DNA from: Cyclobacteriaceae bacterium
Lineage (GTDB): Bacteria > Bacteroidota > Bacteroidia > Cytophagales > Cyclobacteriaceae
Assembly: GCA_026003355.1 (NCBI GenBank)
Contig: BPHC01000003.1
Coordinates: forward strand, 165,093-229,092
Length of the DNA: 64,000 bases
Reading direction: 5' to 3'
Positions 1 to 9,009 of this stretch are shown here, one piece after another. The position numbers and the translations under genes were made by a program. The notes beneath the pieces are model-generated. The model ran no database searches. It saw only the letters and a program-made list of their open reading frames with translations, and was not told the origin of the DNA. Every line of letters starts with the position of its first letter. Positions within the stretch are counted from its first letter, which is position 1.

Positions 1-554
1 CTTTTAGCCTGGAGCGCATAAGCAAATCGGGGGCACGGTTCGATATCAACAAAGCACAGTGGTTTAACCAGCAATACCTGCGCAAACTGCCTGACGAGCA
101 ACTGGCCGGGTGGCTGTCGCAACAGCTGGAACGGGAGGGCCATGCCTGCAGCATGGAGAAAAAACTGCGCATTGTTGCCCTGCTGAAAGAGCGCATTACC
201 TTTCCGCACGATTTGTACGGACAGGCAAAAATTTTCTTTGTACCCCCTGCGCAACCCAACGCCGACTGGGTGCGTAAAAAATGGACACCCGCCATTCAGC
301 GTGCGCTGGAAGAATTTGCCGGTAACCTGGCCAAGCAAAATAATTTAACGGCAGAGGTGCTCAGGCAACTGCTTGAACAGGCTGCGGGAGAGCAACAGCT
401 TAAGGCCGGCCAGCTTATGCAGCCCCTTCGGGTGGCTTTAACTGGTGAAACCACAGGACCCGACCTGATGGAAATGGCTGTAATCCTGGGGCGTGACGCA
501 TGCATTCAAAGAATTAAATATACCTTGCAGTATACCCAATCCGTCTTATTCTGA
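1..554 (+). CDS. gltX: Glutamyl-tRNA synthetase, C-terminal part (5' truncated by window edge)
   Basis: Open frame from base 3 (FSLERISKSGARFDINKAQWFNQQYL...) continuing into ORF 153..554; typical GltX anticodon-binding domain motifs (SKSGARFD..K..W.N..YL; LTG...GPDLMEMAVILG). Confidence 0.9.
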   Translation, partial: FSLERISKSGARFDINKAQWFNQQYLRKLPDEQLAGWLSQQLEREGHACSMEKKLRIVALLKERITFPHDLYGQAKIFFVPPAQPNADWVRKKWTPAIQRALEEFAGNLAKQNNLTAEVLRQLLEQAAGEQQLKAGQLMQPLRVALTGETTGPDLMEMAVILGRDACIQRIKYTLQYTQSVLF

Positions 555-556
555 AT

Positions 557-781
557 ATGCCCCGCAAAACCACACCTGCCAAAAAAAAGCCGGCCAAACC
601 CAGGGTTCATAAAGACCTGGAAGGTTTTGAAATTTCTATCGACACCTTTGGTGAGCTGAAATCCAATCTGGATATCGAAAAGATAAATGAATTTCTCAAC
701 CGCAACGTTGACGACAAAAAGCTGGCCGAGCGCAATGACTACGAGGAAATAAAGAAAGGCAGAAAGAGGAAAAAGAAATAA
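557..781 (+). CDS. Small hypothetical protein, Lys/Arg-rich
   Basis: ORF directly after gltX with ATG; 74 aa with basic tails. Confidence 0.6.
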   Translation: MPRKTTPAKKKPAKPRVHKDLEGFEISIDTFGELKSNLDIEKINEFLNRNVDDKKLAERNDYEEIKKGRKRKKK

Positions 782-868
782 AAGGGCCAAAATAAACCTC
801 AGGCAAAATAAACAAGGTGATTCGTGGCGGCATTTCATGCTGTTTTTTAGCTTTGAATTTTTTGAGCA

Positions 869-2098
869 ATGCAAAACCTGCGTGTTGGTCTGATCCGCGA
901 AGGCAAAGTTCCGCCCGATAAGCGCGTACCGTTTACCCCTTTTCAGGTTGAAGAAATCCATCAGCGTTTTCCGCATGTAAAGGTGGTAGTTCAGGAAAGT
1001 GATGTGCGGTGCTTTGGCGATCGGGAGTACCGGGCCCTGGATGTTGAAGTTACATCCGATATGCGATCGTGTGATATTTTAATGGGAATAAAAGAAGTTC
1101 CTGCCGACTGGCTTATACCCGGCAAAACTTACCTGTTTTTCTCACACACCATAAAAAAACAGCCCCATAACCGTAAGCTGCTACAGGAAATACTGAAACG
1201 CGGAATTACACTGGTTGACTATGAGGCGCTGAAAGATAAACTGGGAAACCGCCTGGTAGCCTTCGGACGTTACGCAGGCCTGGTGGGCGCCTACAACGGC
1301 CTGTGGACTTACGGCAGGCGTTTTGGTTTATTTAATCTTAAAAGAGCTTACGAATGCTTTGATGTTAACGATCTGAAACTTGAGCTGCGCAAAATAAACC
1401 TTCCGCCGGTAAAAATTATTCTTACCGGATCAGGCAGAGTGGCACGTGGCGCCATGGAAACGCTGGACAGCGCCGGCATCAGAAGGGTAAATCCTCAGGA
1501 TTTTCTTCACCGAACCTTTAATGAACCTGTTTATGTTCAACTAAGCAGTGCCGACTATCACCAGCGCAAAACGGGAGGAGCCTTTAACCGGGATGAATTT
1601 CATCATCATCCGGAACGATATGATTCGTCTTTTATCCGCTTTGCCCATGCTGCCGATATGCTCATTGCCGGAGCATATTGGAATCCCGCAGCCCCCGTGT
1701 TGTTTACCCGTAAGGACATGCAGCAACCGGAATTTAAAATAAAAGTAATAGCCGACATTACCTGCGACATAGAGGGTTCCATACCCAGCACCAAACGTGC
1801 CAGTACCATCAGCGATCCTGTTTACGATTATGATGCAGCTACCGATCAGGTAATGCCGCCGCTGAGCCATGAAAAGCATGTTACGGTAATGGCAATCGAC
1901 AACCTGCCCTGCGAGCTTCCGCGCAATGCATCGGAAGAGTTTGGGCGCGACCTGCTTGATAAAATTCTACCTGCCCTGTTTGTGGACGATACAGATGGTG
2001 TTATTGAGCGCGCAACCATAGCCCGCAACGGCATGTTAACGCCTCAGTTTGCGTATCTGCAGGACTATGTTGACGGAAAACAGGCAGCCGGCGGTTAG
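869..2098 (+). CDS. Saccharopine dehydrogenase / alanine dehydrogenase-PNT domain family protein
   Basis: 409 aa; N-terminal 'LRVGLIREGKVPPDKRVPFTP' and 'ILTGSGRVARGAMETL' nucleotide-binding motif. Confidence 0.75.
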   Translation: MQNLRVGLIREGKVPPDKRVPFTPFQVEEIHQRFPHVKVVVQESDVRCFGDREYRALDVEVTSDMRSCDILMGIKEVPADWLIPGKTYLFFSHTIKKQPHNRKLLQEILKRGITLVDYEALKDKLGNRLVAFGRYAGLVGAYNGLWTYGRRFGLFNLKRAYECFDVNDLKLELRKINLPPVKIILTGSGRVARGAMETLDSAGIRRVNPQDFLHRTFNEPVYVQLSSADYHQRKTGGAFNRDEFHHHPERYDSSFIRFAHAADMLIAGAYWNPAAPVLFTRKDMQQPEFKIKVIADITCDIEGSIPSTKRASTISDPVYDYDAATDQVMPPLSHEKHVTVMAIDNLPCELPRNASEEFGRDLLDKILPALFVDDTDGVIERATIARNGMLTPQFAYLQDYVDGKQAAGG

Positions 2099-3159
2099 CT
2101 GGTTTCCTTTTTTAACCGCTGTATAACGCGTTCCGCTACGGTTTCGGTTGTAATGCGGGTAAGGCATGCATAGTCGCCGCGGTGGCAGGTTTCTTTGCCG
2201 TATACCGAACAGGGGCGGCACGGCAGTTCTTTGCGCGAAATTTGCACCACACCGTCAGCCTCCTGGCCCAGCGGGGCAAAGCCGGCATCGGGGTGTGTGC
2301 CTCCCCACACCGAAACCACCGGTGTGCCGGCAAGTGCAGCCAGGTGCATGTTGGCCGAGTCGGTGCAGATCATCACATCCAGCATTTTTACAAGGGCAAT
2401 TTCCTGGGGCAGATGCAGGCGGCCGGCAACCACTACAACCTGTTCGGGAAATAATGTTTTTAAATCATTGAAGTAATTTATTTCATCTTCACCTCCTCCA
2501 AACAAAAAGAATTTTGCCTGGGTAGTCTGATGCAGCTGTTTGATTAAAGAAGGGTAGTTGGCCAGCGGCCATATTTTGGTTTTGTGCAGGGCAAAAGGGG
2601 CAACACCAATCCAGGGCTGTTGTTTGTACAGTTGCTGTTTTTCTAACCATGCCTGCAGCCTTTGTTTGGCGGTTTCGGTTGGCAGCAGCCAGGGCCCGGG
2701 CAGCAGATTAAACTTAAACCCGGCTTCTTCAAGGGCGGCCCGGTATCGTTCGGTGGTGTGCTGCAGGGGCTGTACTTTTTTGTTTGTTTTGCGTATCAGG
2801 CTGCGTTTTTCAGCTCTTCCTTTTTTGAATACTACCACCTTTTTGCCAAACAGCGCAAACATACTGCGCAATATTACAGTGCGTATATGGTCGTGCAGGT
2901 CAATCACCAGGTCGTAATCGTCTTTTACCAGCATGGTGAAGAACAATTTCCTCAAACCAAAAAAGCCGGTAAAGTGGTAATCAACATCGGCCTCAAAAAC
3001 CCTTACACGCTCAATATCCTGAAAAAACGAAGCAAACCGCGGCCGTGTGGCAACGGTAACCTCAACATGCGGGCAGGCTGCGGTGAGCGAACGCACCACC
3101 GGCACAAGCATCAGTACATCGCCCATGGCCGAGAAGCGCAGCAGCAGAATTTTTTTCAT
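2095..3159 (-). CDS. Glycosyltransferase family 9 (heptosyltransferase-like)
   Basis: 'KILLLRFSAMGDVLMLVPVVRSL' start and 'DSANMHLAALAGTPVVSVWGGTHP' motif typical of GT9. Confidence 0.88.
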   Translation of the reverse strand: MKKILLLRFSAMGDVLMLVPVVRSLTAACPHVEVTVATRPRFASFFQDIERVRVFEADVDYHFTGFFGLRKLFFTMLVKDDYDLVIDLHDHIRTVILRSMFALFGKKVVVFKKGRAEKRSLIRKTNKKVQPLQHTTERYRAALEEAGFKFNLLPGPWLLPTETAKQRLQAWLEKQQLYKQQPWIGVAPFALHKTKIWPLANYPSLIKQLHQTTQAKFFLFGGGEDEINYFNDLKTLFPEQVVVVAGRLHLPQEIALVKMLDVMICTDSANMHLAALAGTPVVSVWGGTHPDAGFAPLGQEADGVVQISRKELPCRPCSVYGKETCHRGDYACLTRITTETVAERVIQRLKKETS

Positions 3160-3764
3160 TTCTTTTGCCCGTACAGCACGGGGTTAAGCGAGGCATCGTT
3201 GTACATTTTCATCTGGCGATATACCTTCATTCTGCGCTCACCGTTCGAAATGTCTTCAATAAGCTGGTTATAGGCAAGCTCCATGTCGTTCTTTTGTTCC
3301 AGCAATATGTCAAGCCTGGACCTGCAGCGGGCCAGGTGTTCGGGTGTGGCATCGGTGCGCCGGGTTTGTTCTTCCATGTGATAAATCTTCAGCATAAGAA
3401 TGCTCATGCGGTCCAGCAGCCAGGCCGGCGTTTCGGAATTGATGCGTGCATGCGGCTTGTACTGTACCTTGCTGAATTGCTCCATGAAATAATCGTCCAG
3501 CAATTCTACCGTGTCGGTGCGTTCCTGATTTGATCTGTCAATTCGTCTTTTAATCTTCAGTGCTTCAACGGGGTCAATATCAGGCAGGCGGATAATATCC
3601 TCCAGGTGCCATTGCACCGTGTCGATCCAGTTTTTTTTATACAACAAATGTTCAAACGAGCCATCAGCATACGGATTTTTAATGGGCGTGTCCACATGGT
3701 CGTGCACGTGGTAGTCGGCAATACTTTGCTGAAAGATAGCGTAACACTGTGAGGCCGAAAGCAT
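3156..3764 (-). CDS. DUF4254-like conserved hypothetical protein
   Basis: MLSASQCYAIFQQSIADYH...; start chosen at ATG 3764 because the longer ORF to 4262 runs antisense through the 3807..4394 gene. Confidence 0.7.
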   Translation of the reverse strand: MLSASQCYAIFQQSIADYHVHDHVDTPIKNPYADGSFEHLLYKKNWIDTVQWHLEDIIRLPDIDPVEALKIKRRIDRSNQERTDTVELLDDYFMEQFSKVQYKPHARINSETPAWLLDRMSILMLKIYHMEEQTRRTDATPEHLARCRSRLDILLEQKNDMELAYNQLIEDISNGERRMKVYRQMKMYNDASLNPVLYGQKK

Positions 3765-3782
3765 GGTGCATCTTTGAGCCGG

Positions 3783-3798
3783 CAATTTACGTAAATTG
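3783..3798. promoter_or_regulatory. 16-bp perfect palindrome CAATTTACGTAAATTG in a divergent intergenic region
   Basis: CAATTTAC is followed immediately by its reverse complement GTAAATTG, between divergent starts at 3764 (-) and 3807 (+). Confidence 0.5.
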
Positions 3799-3806
3799 TT
3801 CCGCTT

Positions 3807-4394
3807 ATGTCGTCTCATCATATTGTGCGCGAAAACCAGGAGCCGGCCCTGCTGCTTGCCGGCACCCGGGGAGTGCCTATGGCGGTGATCGGTGAATTGC
3901 TGGAATGGAGCCCGCAGATATGGGTGTACGAAACCGCGCTGAAAGAAGTGTTGCAGTGGGACATAAAAATTGATGTGGTCATAACAACCGAGGCTTCGCG
4001 CAACCAGTGGATTACCACCCTGCAGCATCAGGCTCCTGTAAAAATAATTACCCACAGCCCTGACGAGCCTCCCTGGCCAACTGTGTTTTTTATGCTGCGC
4101 AGCCTGAATCAAAGCGATATTAACCTGGTGGGGGTAAGTCCGGTGCAAGCCGGTTTTATTCCGGAAGGGATAAACGTAAGTTGTATTTATGACGGAATGC
4201 GATGGGTTTATGTGCGTTCGGGTGTTTACGAAAAATGGATGCCAGCCGGAAAACGTCTGCAATATGTGGGTGAACAGGTAGTGGCAAGCGGAGTTGCACC
4301 ATCGGGACTTACCCTGCAGGACGGGCCTGTTCGGCTGTCGTCACCCGGTCCTTTCTGGGCAGGAGAGGCCCTGCCTGCTTATTCCGGGATATAA
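3807..4394 (+). CDS. Thiamine pyrophosphokinase-like protein, apparently degenerate
   Basis: N-terminus MSSHHIVRENQEPALLLAG resembles Bacteroidetes TPK proteins, but the Asp-rich catalytic segment is not evident; 3' end overlaps prmC tail-to-tail. Confidence 0.55.
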   Translation: MSSHHIVRENQEPALLLAGTRGVPMAVIGELLEWSPQIWVYETALKEVLQWDIKIDVVITTEASRNQWITTLQHQAPVKIITHSPDEPPWPTVFFMLRSLNQSDINLVGVSPVQAGFIPEGINVSCIYDGMRWVYVRSGVYEKWMPAGKRLQYVGEQVVASGVAPSGLTLQDGPVRLSSPGPFWAGEALPAYSGI

Positions 4395-5217
4395 CCACAC
4401 GGTCTTTGCCTGACAGGTCGCGTACGATGTAGACTGGTTCGTAACCTTCGGCTTTAAACACACTTGCCGTTTCCTTTCCGCGAAGTTCATGTATTTCGGC
4501 AACAATCCAGCCGTTATGCTTTAACAGATGTTTCCCCTTTTTTGCAAGTGCGCGGTAAAAAACAAGCGGATCGCTATCAGGAACAAATAATGCCAAATGC
4601 GGTTCAAAATCCTTTACGTTGGGCTTTATGCTGCTGATTTCGTGATGTGCAATGTAGGGTGGATTGCTGATAATGAGGTCCAGATTATGGATATCAGGTT
4701 CTTCATTCAGAAAGTCGCAAGGCACAAAAACAATATCGGCTTGGTGTGCTTTGGCATTATGCCGGGCTACCGCCAGTGCATCGTGGCTGATATCCATTGC
4801 CAGTACTTGGCTGTAAGGCATTTCAAGTTTCAGGGTAATGCCTATGCAGCCGCTGCCGGTGCCCACATCAAGCACGGTAAGGGGGTTGTGTGCCGGAAAA
4901 AGACTTTTGGCAACGTCAATCAGCTCTTCGGTTTCCGGCCGGGGAATAAGCACGGCAGGTGTAACCCTGAATTTCCGGCCGTAATACCAGGCAGTTTCGG
5001 TAATGTATTGTACAGGTTCTCCGCGGTTAAGTCGTTCAACAGCTTCCCGGAGCCATGCAATCGAATCGCCACTTATCTCTTTACCGGCCAGCAGGGCTGC
5101 GCGCGGCAGTTGGGTGGTGTGTTCAAGCAGTGCAAAAGCCATTTCGCGAATCTCATCCGGATTTTCAGGCAGGGAAATTTTGCCAATGGTTTGCTGAATG
5201 AGCTTTTGCGAGTTCAC
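4309..5217 (-). CDS. prmC: Peptide chain release factor N5-glutamine methyltransferase
   Basis: VLDVGTGSGCIGITL, LIISNPPYI motifs. Confidence 0.92.
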   Translation of the reverse strand: MNSQKLIQQTIGKISLPENPDEIREMAFALLEHTTQLPRAALLAGKEISGDSIAWLREAVERLNRGEPVQYITETAWYYGRKFRVTPAVLIPRPETEELIDVAKSLFPAHNPLTVLDVGTGSGCIGITLKLEMPYSQVLAMDISHDALAVARHNAKAHQADIVFVPCDFLNEEPDIHNLDLIISNPPYIAHHEISSIKPNVKDFEPHLALFVPDSDPLVFYRALAKKGKHLLKHNGWIVAEIHELRGKETASVFKAEGYEPVYIVRDLSGKDRVVISRNKQAGPLLPRKDRVTTAEQARPAG

Positions 5218-5245
5218 GGTTTTGCCAATCTTTGCAAAAGTACAA

Positions 5246-6286
5246 ATGTGGCCCGATCATATACGCGATGAGCACTTTATGCGCAGGGCTATGGAGCTGG
5301 CCCTGTTAGGCAAAGGTTCCGTTAGTCCCAATCCGATGGTAGGCTGTGTGGTGGTATTTAACGACCGTATTATCGGGGAAGGATGGCACCGGCAATACGG
5401 GCAGGCCCATGCCGAAGTAAATGCCATAAATGAGGTGGCCGATAAATCACTTTTGCCGGAAAGCACGGTTTACGTAAACCTGGAGCCTTGCTCGCATTTC
5501 GGCAAAACACCACCCTGTGCCGACCTGCTCATTCAGCACCGGGTTAAGCGCGTGGTAATTAGCAATGCCGATCCCAATCCTGTGGTAAACGGAGGCGGCA
5601 TACGCAGGCTGCGCGAAGCGGGTATTGAGGTTACAACCGGTGTTTTAGAAAAAACCGGACATGAACTTAACAGGAGGTTTTTTACCTATATACAAAGCAG
5701 GCGACCCTATATTATGTTAAAATGGGCACAAACAGCCGATGGCTTTATAGCCAAAGAAAATTTCGATTCGAAATGGATAAGCAATGGCCTTTCGCGAAGC
5801 ATGGTGCATAAGTGGCGTGCCGAAGAAGATGCCGTGCTGGTGGGCACACGCACCGTATTTCACGACAACCCGCAGCTTAATGTGCGGGAGTGGACTGGCC
5901 GTAACCCGGTGCGCATTGTAATCGACCGGTTTTTAAAACTAAGTGAAAAACTGCAGGTGTTCGATGGCAGCCAGCCAACGCTGGTTTACAACCTCATCCG
6001 CCATGAGTGCCGCCACAACCTTGAGCTTATACGTGTGGATGAAGAAAACTTTCTGCTTAACATATTAACCCACCTGTTTAAAAAAAACATACAATCAGTT
6101 ATGGTAGAAGGTGGCTCGGTTACGATTCAGGCCTTTGTAGACGCCGGATTGTGGGATGAGGCACGCCTGTTCATTGCACCGCGCAGATTTGGTAAGGGAA
6201 TACGCAGCCCGCAATTTCAGGGCACGCTTGCCTCGATTACTGATGTTGCCGGTGATGCGCTTCAGATATATTACCCGGTTAAATAA
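5246..6286 (+). CDS. ribD: Bifunctional diaminohydroxyphosphoribosylaminopyrimidine deaminase / reductase
   Basis: HAEVNAI, EPCSHFGKTPPC zinc deaminase motifs and C-terminal reductase domain; start set at ATG 5246 (MWPDHIRDEHFMRRAMELA). Confidence 0.93.
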   Translation: MWPDHIRDEHFMRRAMELALLGKGSVSPNPMVGCVVVFNDRIIGEGWHRQYGQAHAEVNAINEVADKSLLPESTVYVNLEPCSHFGKTPPCADLLIQHRVKRVVISNADPNPVVNGGGIRRLREAGIEVTTGVLEKTGHELNRRFFTYIQSRRPYIMLKWAQTADGFIAKENFDSKWISNGLSRSMVHKWRAEEDAVLVGTRTVFHDNPQLNVREWTGRNPVRIVIDRFLKLSEKLQVFDGSQPTLVYNLIRHECRHNLELIRVDEENFLLNILTHLFKKNIQSVMVEGGSVTIQAFVDAGLWDEARLFIAPRRFGKGIRSPQFQGTLASITDVAGDALQIYYPVK

Positions 6287-6310
6287 GTTTTTAGCAAACC
6301 ACAAATATCA

Positions 6311-6793
6311 ATGGCCGAAGAAATCAATATAAAAAGCTCGCTGAGCAAATCCGAAAAATATGCCGAATTATACCCGCAACTACAGGCTTTGCTGGCCGAT
6401 GAAGCCGATCTTACAGCAAATCTGGCTAATGCAACTGCTGCGCTCCGGCAGACTTTTGGTTTTTTCTGGGTGGGCTTTTACCTGGTGAAGGGCGAAGAAC
6501 TGGTACTGGGCCCTTTTCAGGGCACGGTGGCCTGCTCCCGCATAGGCTTTGGCAAGGGCGTGTGCGGTACAGCCTGGAAGGAAAAACGCACCCTGATTGT
6601 GCCTGACGTGGATGCTTTTCCGGGACATATTGCCTGCAACGCATTGTCCCGGTCTGAAATTGTGGTGCCAGGCTTTAAACAGGGCCAGGTTGCCCTGGTG
6701 CTGGACGTGGACAGCGATCGCCTGAATGATTTCGATGACACCGATGCTGCCGGACTGGAAAAAATAATGCGATTGCTGGAGCAGAAAATTTAG
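6311..6793 (+). CDS. GAF domain protein, free methionine-(R)-sulfoxide reductase-like
   Basis: FGFFWVGFYLVKGEELVLGPFQG..ACSRIGFGKGVCGTAW, fRMsr family motifs. Confidence 0.85.
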   Translation: MAEEINIKSSLSKSEKYAELYPQLQALLADEADLTANLANATAALRQTFGFFWVGFYLVKGEELVLGPFQGTVACSRIGFGKGVCGTAWKEKRTLIVPDVDAFPGHIACNALSRSEIVVPGFKQGQVALVLDVDSDRLNDFDDTDAAGLEKIMRLLEQKI

Positions 6794-6894
6794 GAATTTA
6801 TCATTAGGCGCCCGGCAACTGCGCAGTGCACTTGTATAAAAAATTACCTGCACATCAGCTGCTTTTTGTACCTTCGGTAAAAATCAGACAGGCC

Positions 6895-8040
6895 ATGACG
6901 AACCATGTTTCCAGAAGGCGATGGCTTAAATCGGCCGCTGCCCTTGGGGCGGGATTGCCACTAAGCATTGCCATTGCCGAAGAGCTGATGGCAGCCCCGG
7001 TAAGCCGGGCCGAAAAGCACCACGGTATTGACCGGCCCGGTAAACTGGTGCGCCTCGGATCGAACGAAAACCCCTACGGACCTTCGGCACGCGCACGCGA
7101 AGCCATACGCGAAGCCATGACGGAGTACAACCGCTATTCGTTTGCCGAAGCCCAGGAATTCAAAAAAATACTGGCCAGTAAAGAAGGCGTTTCGCCCGAT
7201 TGTATTCTGCTGGGACATGGCTCAAACGAGTTGTTGGCGCTTGCCGGCATGAGTCTGGGCCTGGAAGGGGGTGCCGTGCTTTCGGCATTTCCAACCTTTC
7301 GCACATTAATGGATTATGCCGTAAAGTTTAATGCGCGCTGGGATAAAGTTGACCTGGACGAAACGCTTACTCATGATTTGGAGCGCATGGCGGCAGCGGT
7401 AAAAGCCGATACGCGCATCATATTCGTGGTAAACCCCAACAACCCTACGGGCACGGTGGTGGAGCCGTCAAAGCTCAAAGCTTTTTGCGAAGAAATGTCG
7501 CGCAAAGCCATTGTATATTCCGATGAAGCCTACCTGGAATTTCTGGAGCCGGCACAGCAGCAAAGCATGGTAGAGCTGGTGCGCAGCAATCATAGCGTAA
7601 TTGTTTCAAGAACTTTCTCTAAAATACATGGCCTTGCGGGCCTGCGCATCGGGTATATAGTGGCCAGGCCCGACATCATACAGCGCATAGCTCGGTATCA
7701 GGCCGGCCCCATTATAAACCAGGCCGCTCTGGCAGCAGCACGTGCCAGCCTGGACGATGTGGAATTTATGGAATATACACGCAGAAAAAATGCCGAAGCC
7801 CGCGGATACTTTTGTAAATACCTGGAGAGCAAAAAGTGGTTTTACGGAAAGTCGCATGCCAACGTAGTGCTGTTTCCGGCCCCTAAAGACGGAAAAACCA
7901 TACTGGAAGAAACCGAAAAACGCGGCTTTCAGATTCGGATATGGGATTATAAGGACCGGGAATGGTGCCGGGTGAGCATAGGCACCCTTGAGGAGATGAA
8001 GGCCTTTGCTCGGGCTTTTGATGAGGTTGTAAATCAATAA
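6895..8040 (+). CDS. Tat-signal-bearing histidinol-phosphate aminotransferase-like PLP enzyme
   Basis: Start at ATG 6895 gives MTNHVSRRRWLKSAAALGAGLPLSIAIAEELMAAP; body has LGSNENPYGPS, NPNNPTGT, SRTFSKIHGLAGLRIGY. Confidence 0.85.
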   Translation: MTNHVSRRRWLKSAAALGAGLPLSIAIAEELMAAPVSRAEKHHGIDRPGKLVRLGSNENPYGPSARAREAIREAMTEYNRYSFAEAQEFKKILASKEGVSPDCILLGHGSNELLALAGMSLGLEGGAVLSAFPTFRTLMDYAVKFNARWDKVDLDETLTHDLERMAAAVKADTRIIFVVNPNNPTGTVVEPSKLKAFCEEMSRKAIVYSDEAYLEFLEPAQQQSMVELVRSNHSVIVSRTFSKIHGLAGLRIGYIVARPDIIQRIARYQAGPIINQAALAAARASLDDVEFMEYTRRKNAEARGYFCKYLESKKWFYGKSHANVVLFPAPKDGKTILEETEKRGFQIRIWDYKDREWCRVSIGTLEEMKAFARAFDEVVNQ

Positions 8041-8070
8041 ATTAGCTTATAGAAAGCAGGCTTTAAATAA

Positions 8071-8090
8071 AATCAACTTATAAGTTGATT
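8071..8090. promoter_or_regulatory. 20-bp perfect palindrome AATCAACTTATAAGTTGATT, candidate operator
   Basis: Read directly; ends 1 nt before the ATG at 8092. Confidence 0.7.
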
Positions 8091-8091
8091 A

Positions 8092-8601
8092 ATGGAAATT
8101 ATTCCTATCTTTGCACCGCATCTAACGGCTTTTCGGTTCGGGAAAACCGATGAATTTCATCAACTGTTTGCAAACTGGAACGATGCCGAGTACTTGTTTG
8201 AATTCTTTAAACGGCATGAAAAAGATTTACAAAGCGATTATTATGGCAGCATTACAGTTGCTGAGGCCGTTAGGAGAACCAGAAGATATGCTTTGCAATT
8301 TGAGAACTGTATTGAGAAACTGAGTTCAAATTTAGATAACGTTTTTACCCCTTTACGGGAACTTGAAGGTTCGCATTTGCCGCGCTCCAAAGCCCGTGAA
8401 AACTGGCTGAGAATTTATGCGATAAAAGTGGAGGCCAACATTTACGTAGTAACCGGAGGTGGAATAAAGCTAACACGAACTATGAATGAAAGCCCGCACT
8501 TGAAAGTTGAATTAAATAAACTGCAACGGGGCAGGGCTTTCTTAAAAGAACACGGAATTTCGGATATAGATGGGCTTGCGGAACTTATAATACCACAATA
8601 A
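8092..8601 (+). CDS. Putative toxin, RelE/HigB-like C-terminal half
   Basis: NWLRIYAIKVEANIYVVTGGGIKLTRTMNESPHLKVELNKLQRGRAFLKEHGI; immediately upstream of an HTH gene. Confidence 0.6.
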   Translation: MEIIPIFAPHLTAFRFGKTDEFHQLFANWNDAEYLFEFFKRHEKDLQSDYYGSITVAEAVRRTRRYALQFENCIEKLSSNLDNVFTPLRELEGSHLPRSKARENWLRIYAIKVEANIYVVTGGGIKLTRTMNESPHLKVELNKLQRGRAFLKEHGISDIDGLAELIIPQ

Positions 8602-8610
8602 CACATACAC

Positions 8611-9009
8611 ATGAACAAGCTTCAAAAGCTACGGGATCTTTTATCAAAAGAAAAATCGGGGTGGCATACAGATGTGGAATGGAGAAACAGAAATGCTGAC
8701 TGGATCGACTATTCGTTTAACATTGCTGTACGCATTCTGGAAACCCTGGATGCCTTGGGAATGACCCAGAAAGAATTGGCTTTAAAATTGGGGGTAACGC
8801 CTCAGTATGTTAACAGAATTGTAAAAGGAAAAGAAAATTTATCACTCGAAACCATAGCTGCTCTTGAAAAGGCACTGGAAGTAAAACTGATAACTATTGT
8901 TGATGAAAAAGCATTGAACAAAAAATTTCTTGAACTAAATGATAGGTTTAAAATATGCCACTACGAATTTAAAGGCAATGAGTTTGATATGTTTAAAAAC
9001 TGCGCCTGA
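8611..9009 (+). CDS. XRE-family HTH antitoxin-like protein with C-terminal extension
   Basis: ALGMTQKELALKLGVTPQYVNRIVKGKENLSLETIAALEKALEVKL. Confidence 0.85.
   Translation: MNKLQKLRDLLSKEKSGWHTDVEWRNRNADWIDYSFNIAVRILETLDALGMTQKELALKLGVTPQYVNRIVKGKENLSLETIAALEKALEVKLITIVDEKALNKKFLELNDRFKICHYEFKGNEFDMFKNCA

Noticed and set aside
3765-4262. N-terminal extension of the DUF4254-like ORF
   Set aside because: Runs antisense through the TPK-like gene; a good ATG exists at 3764
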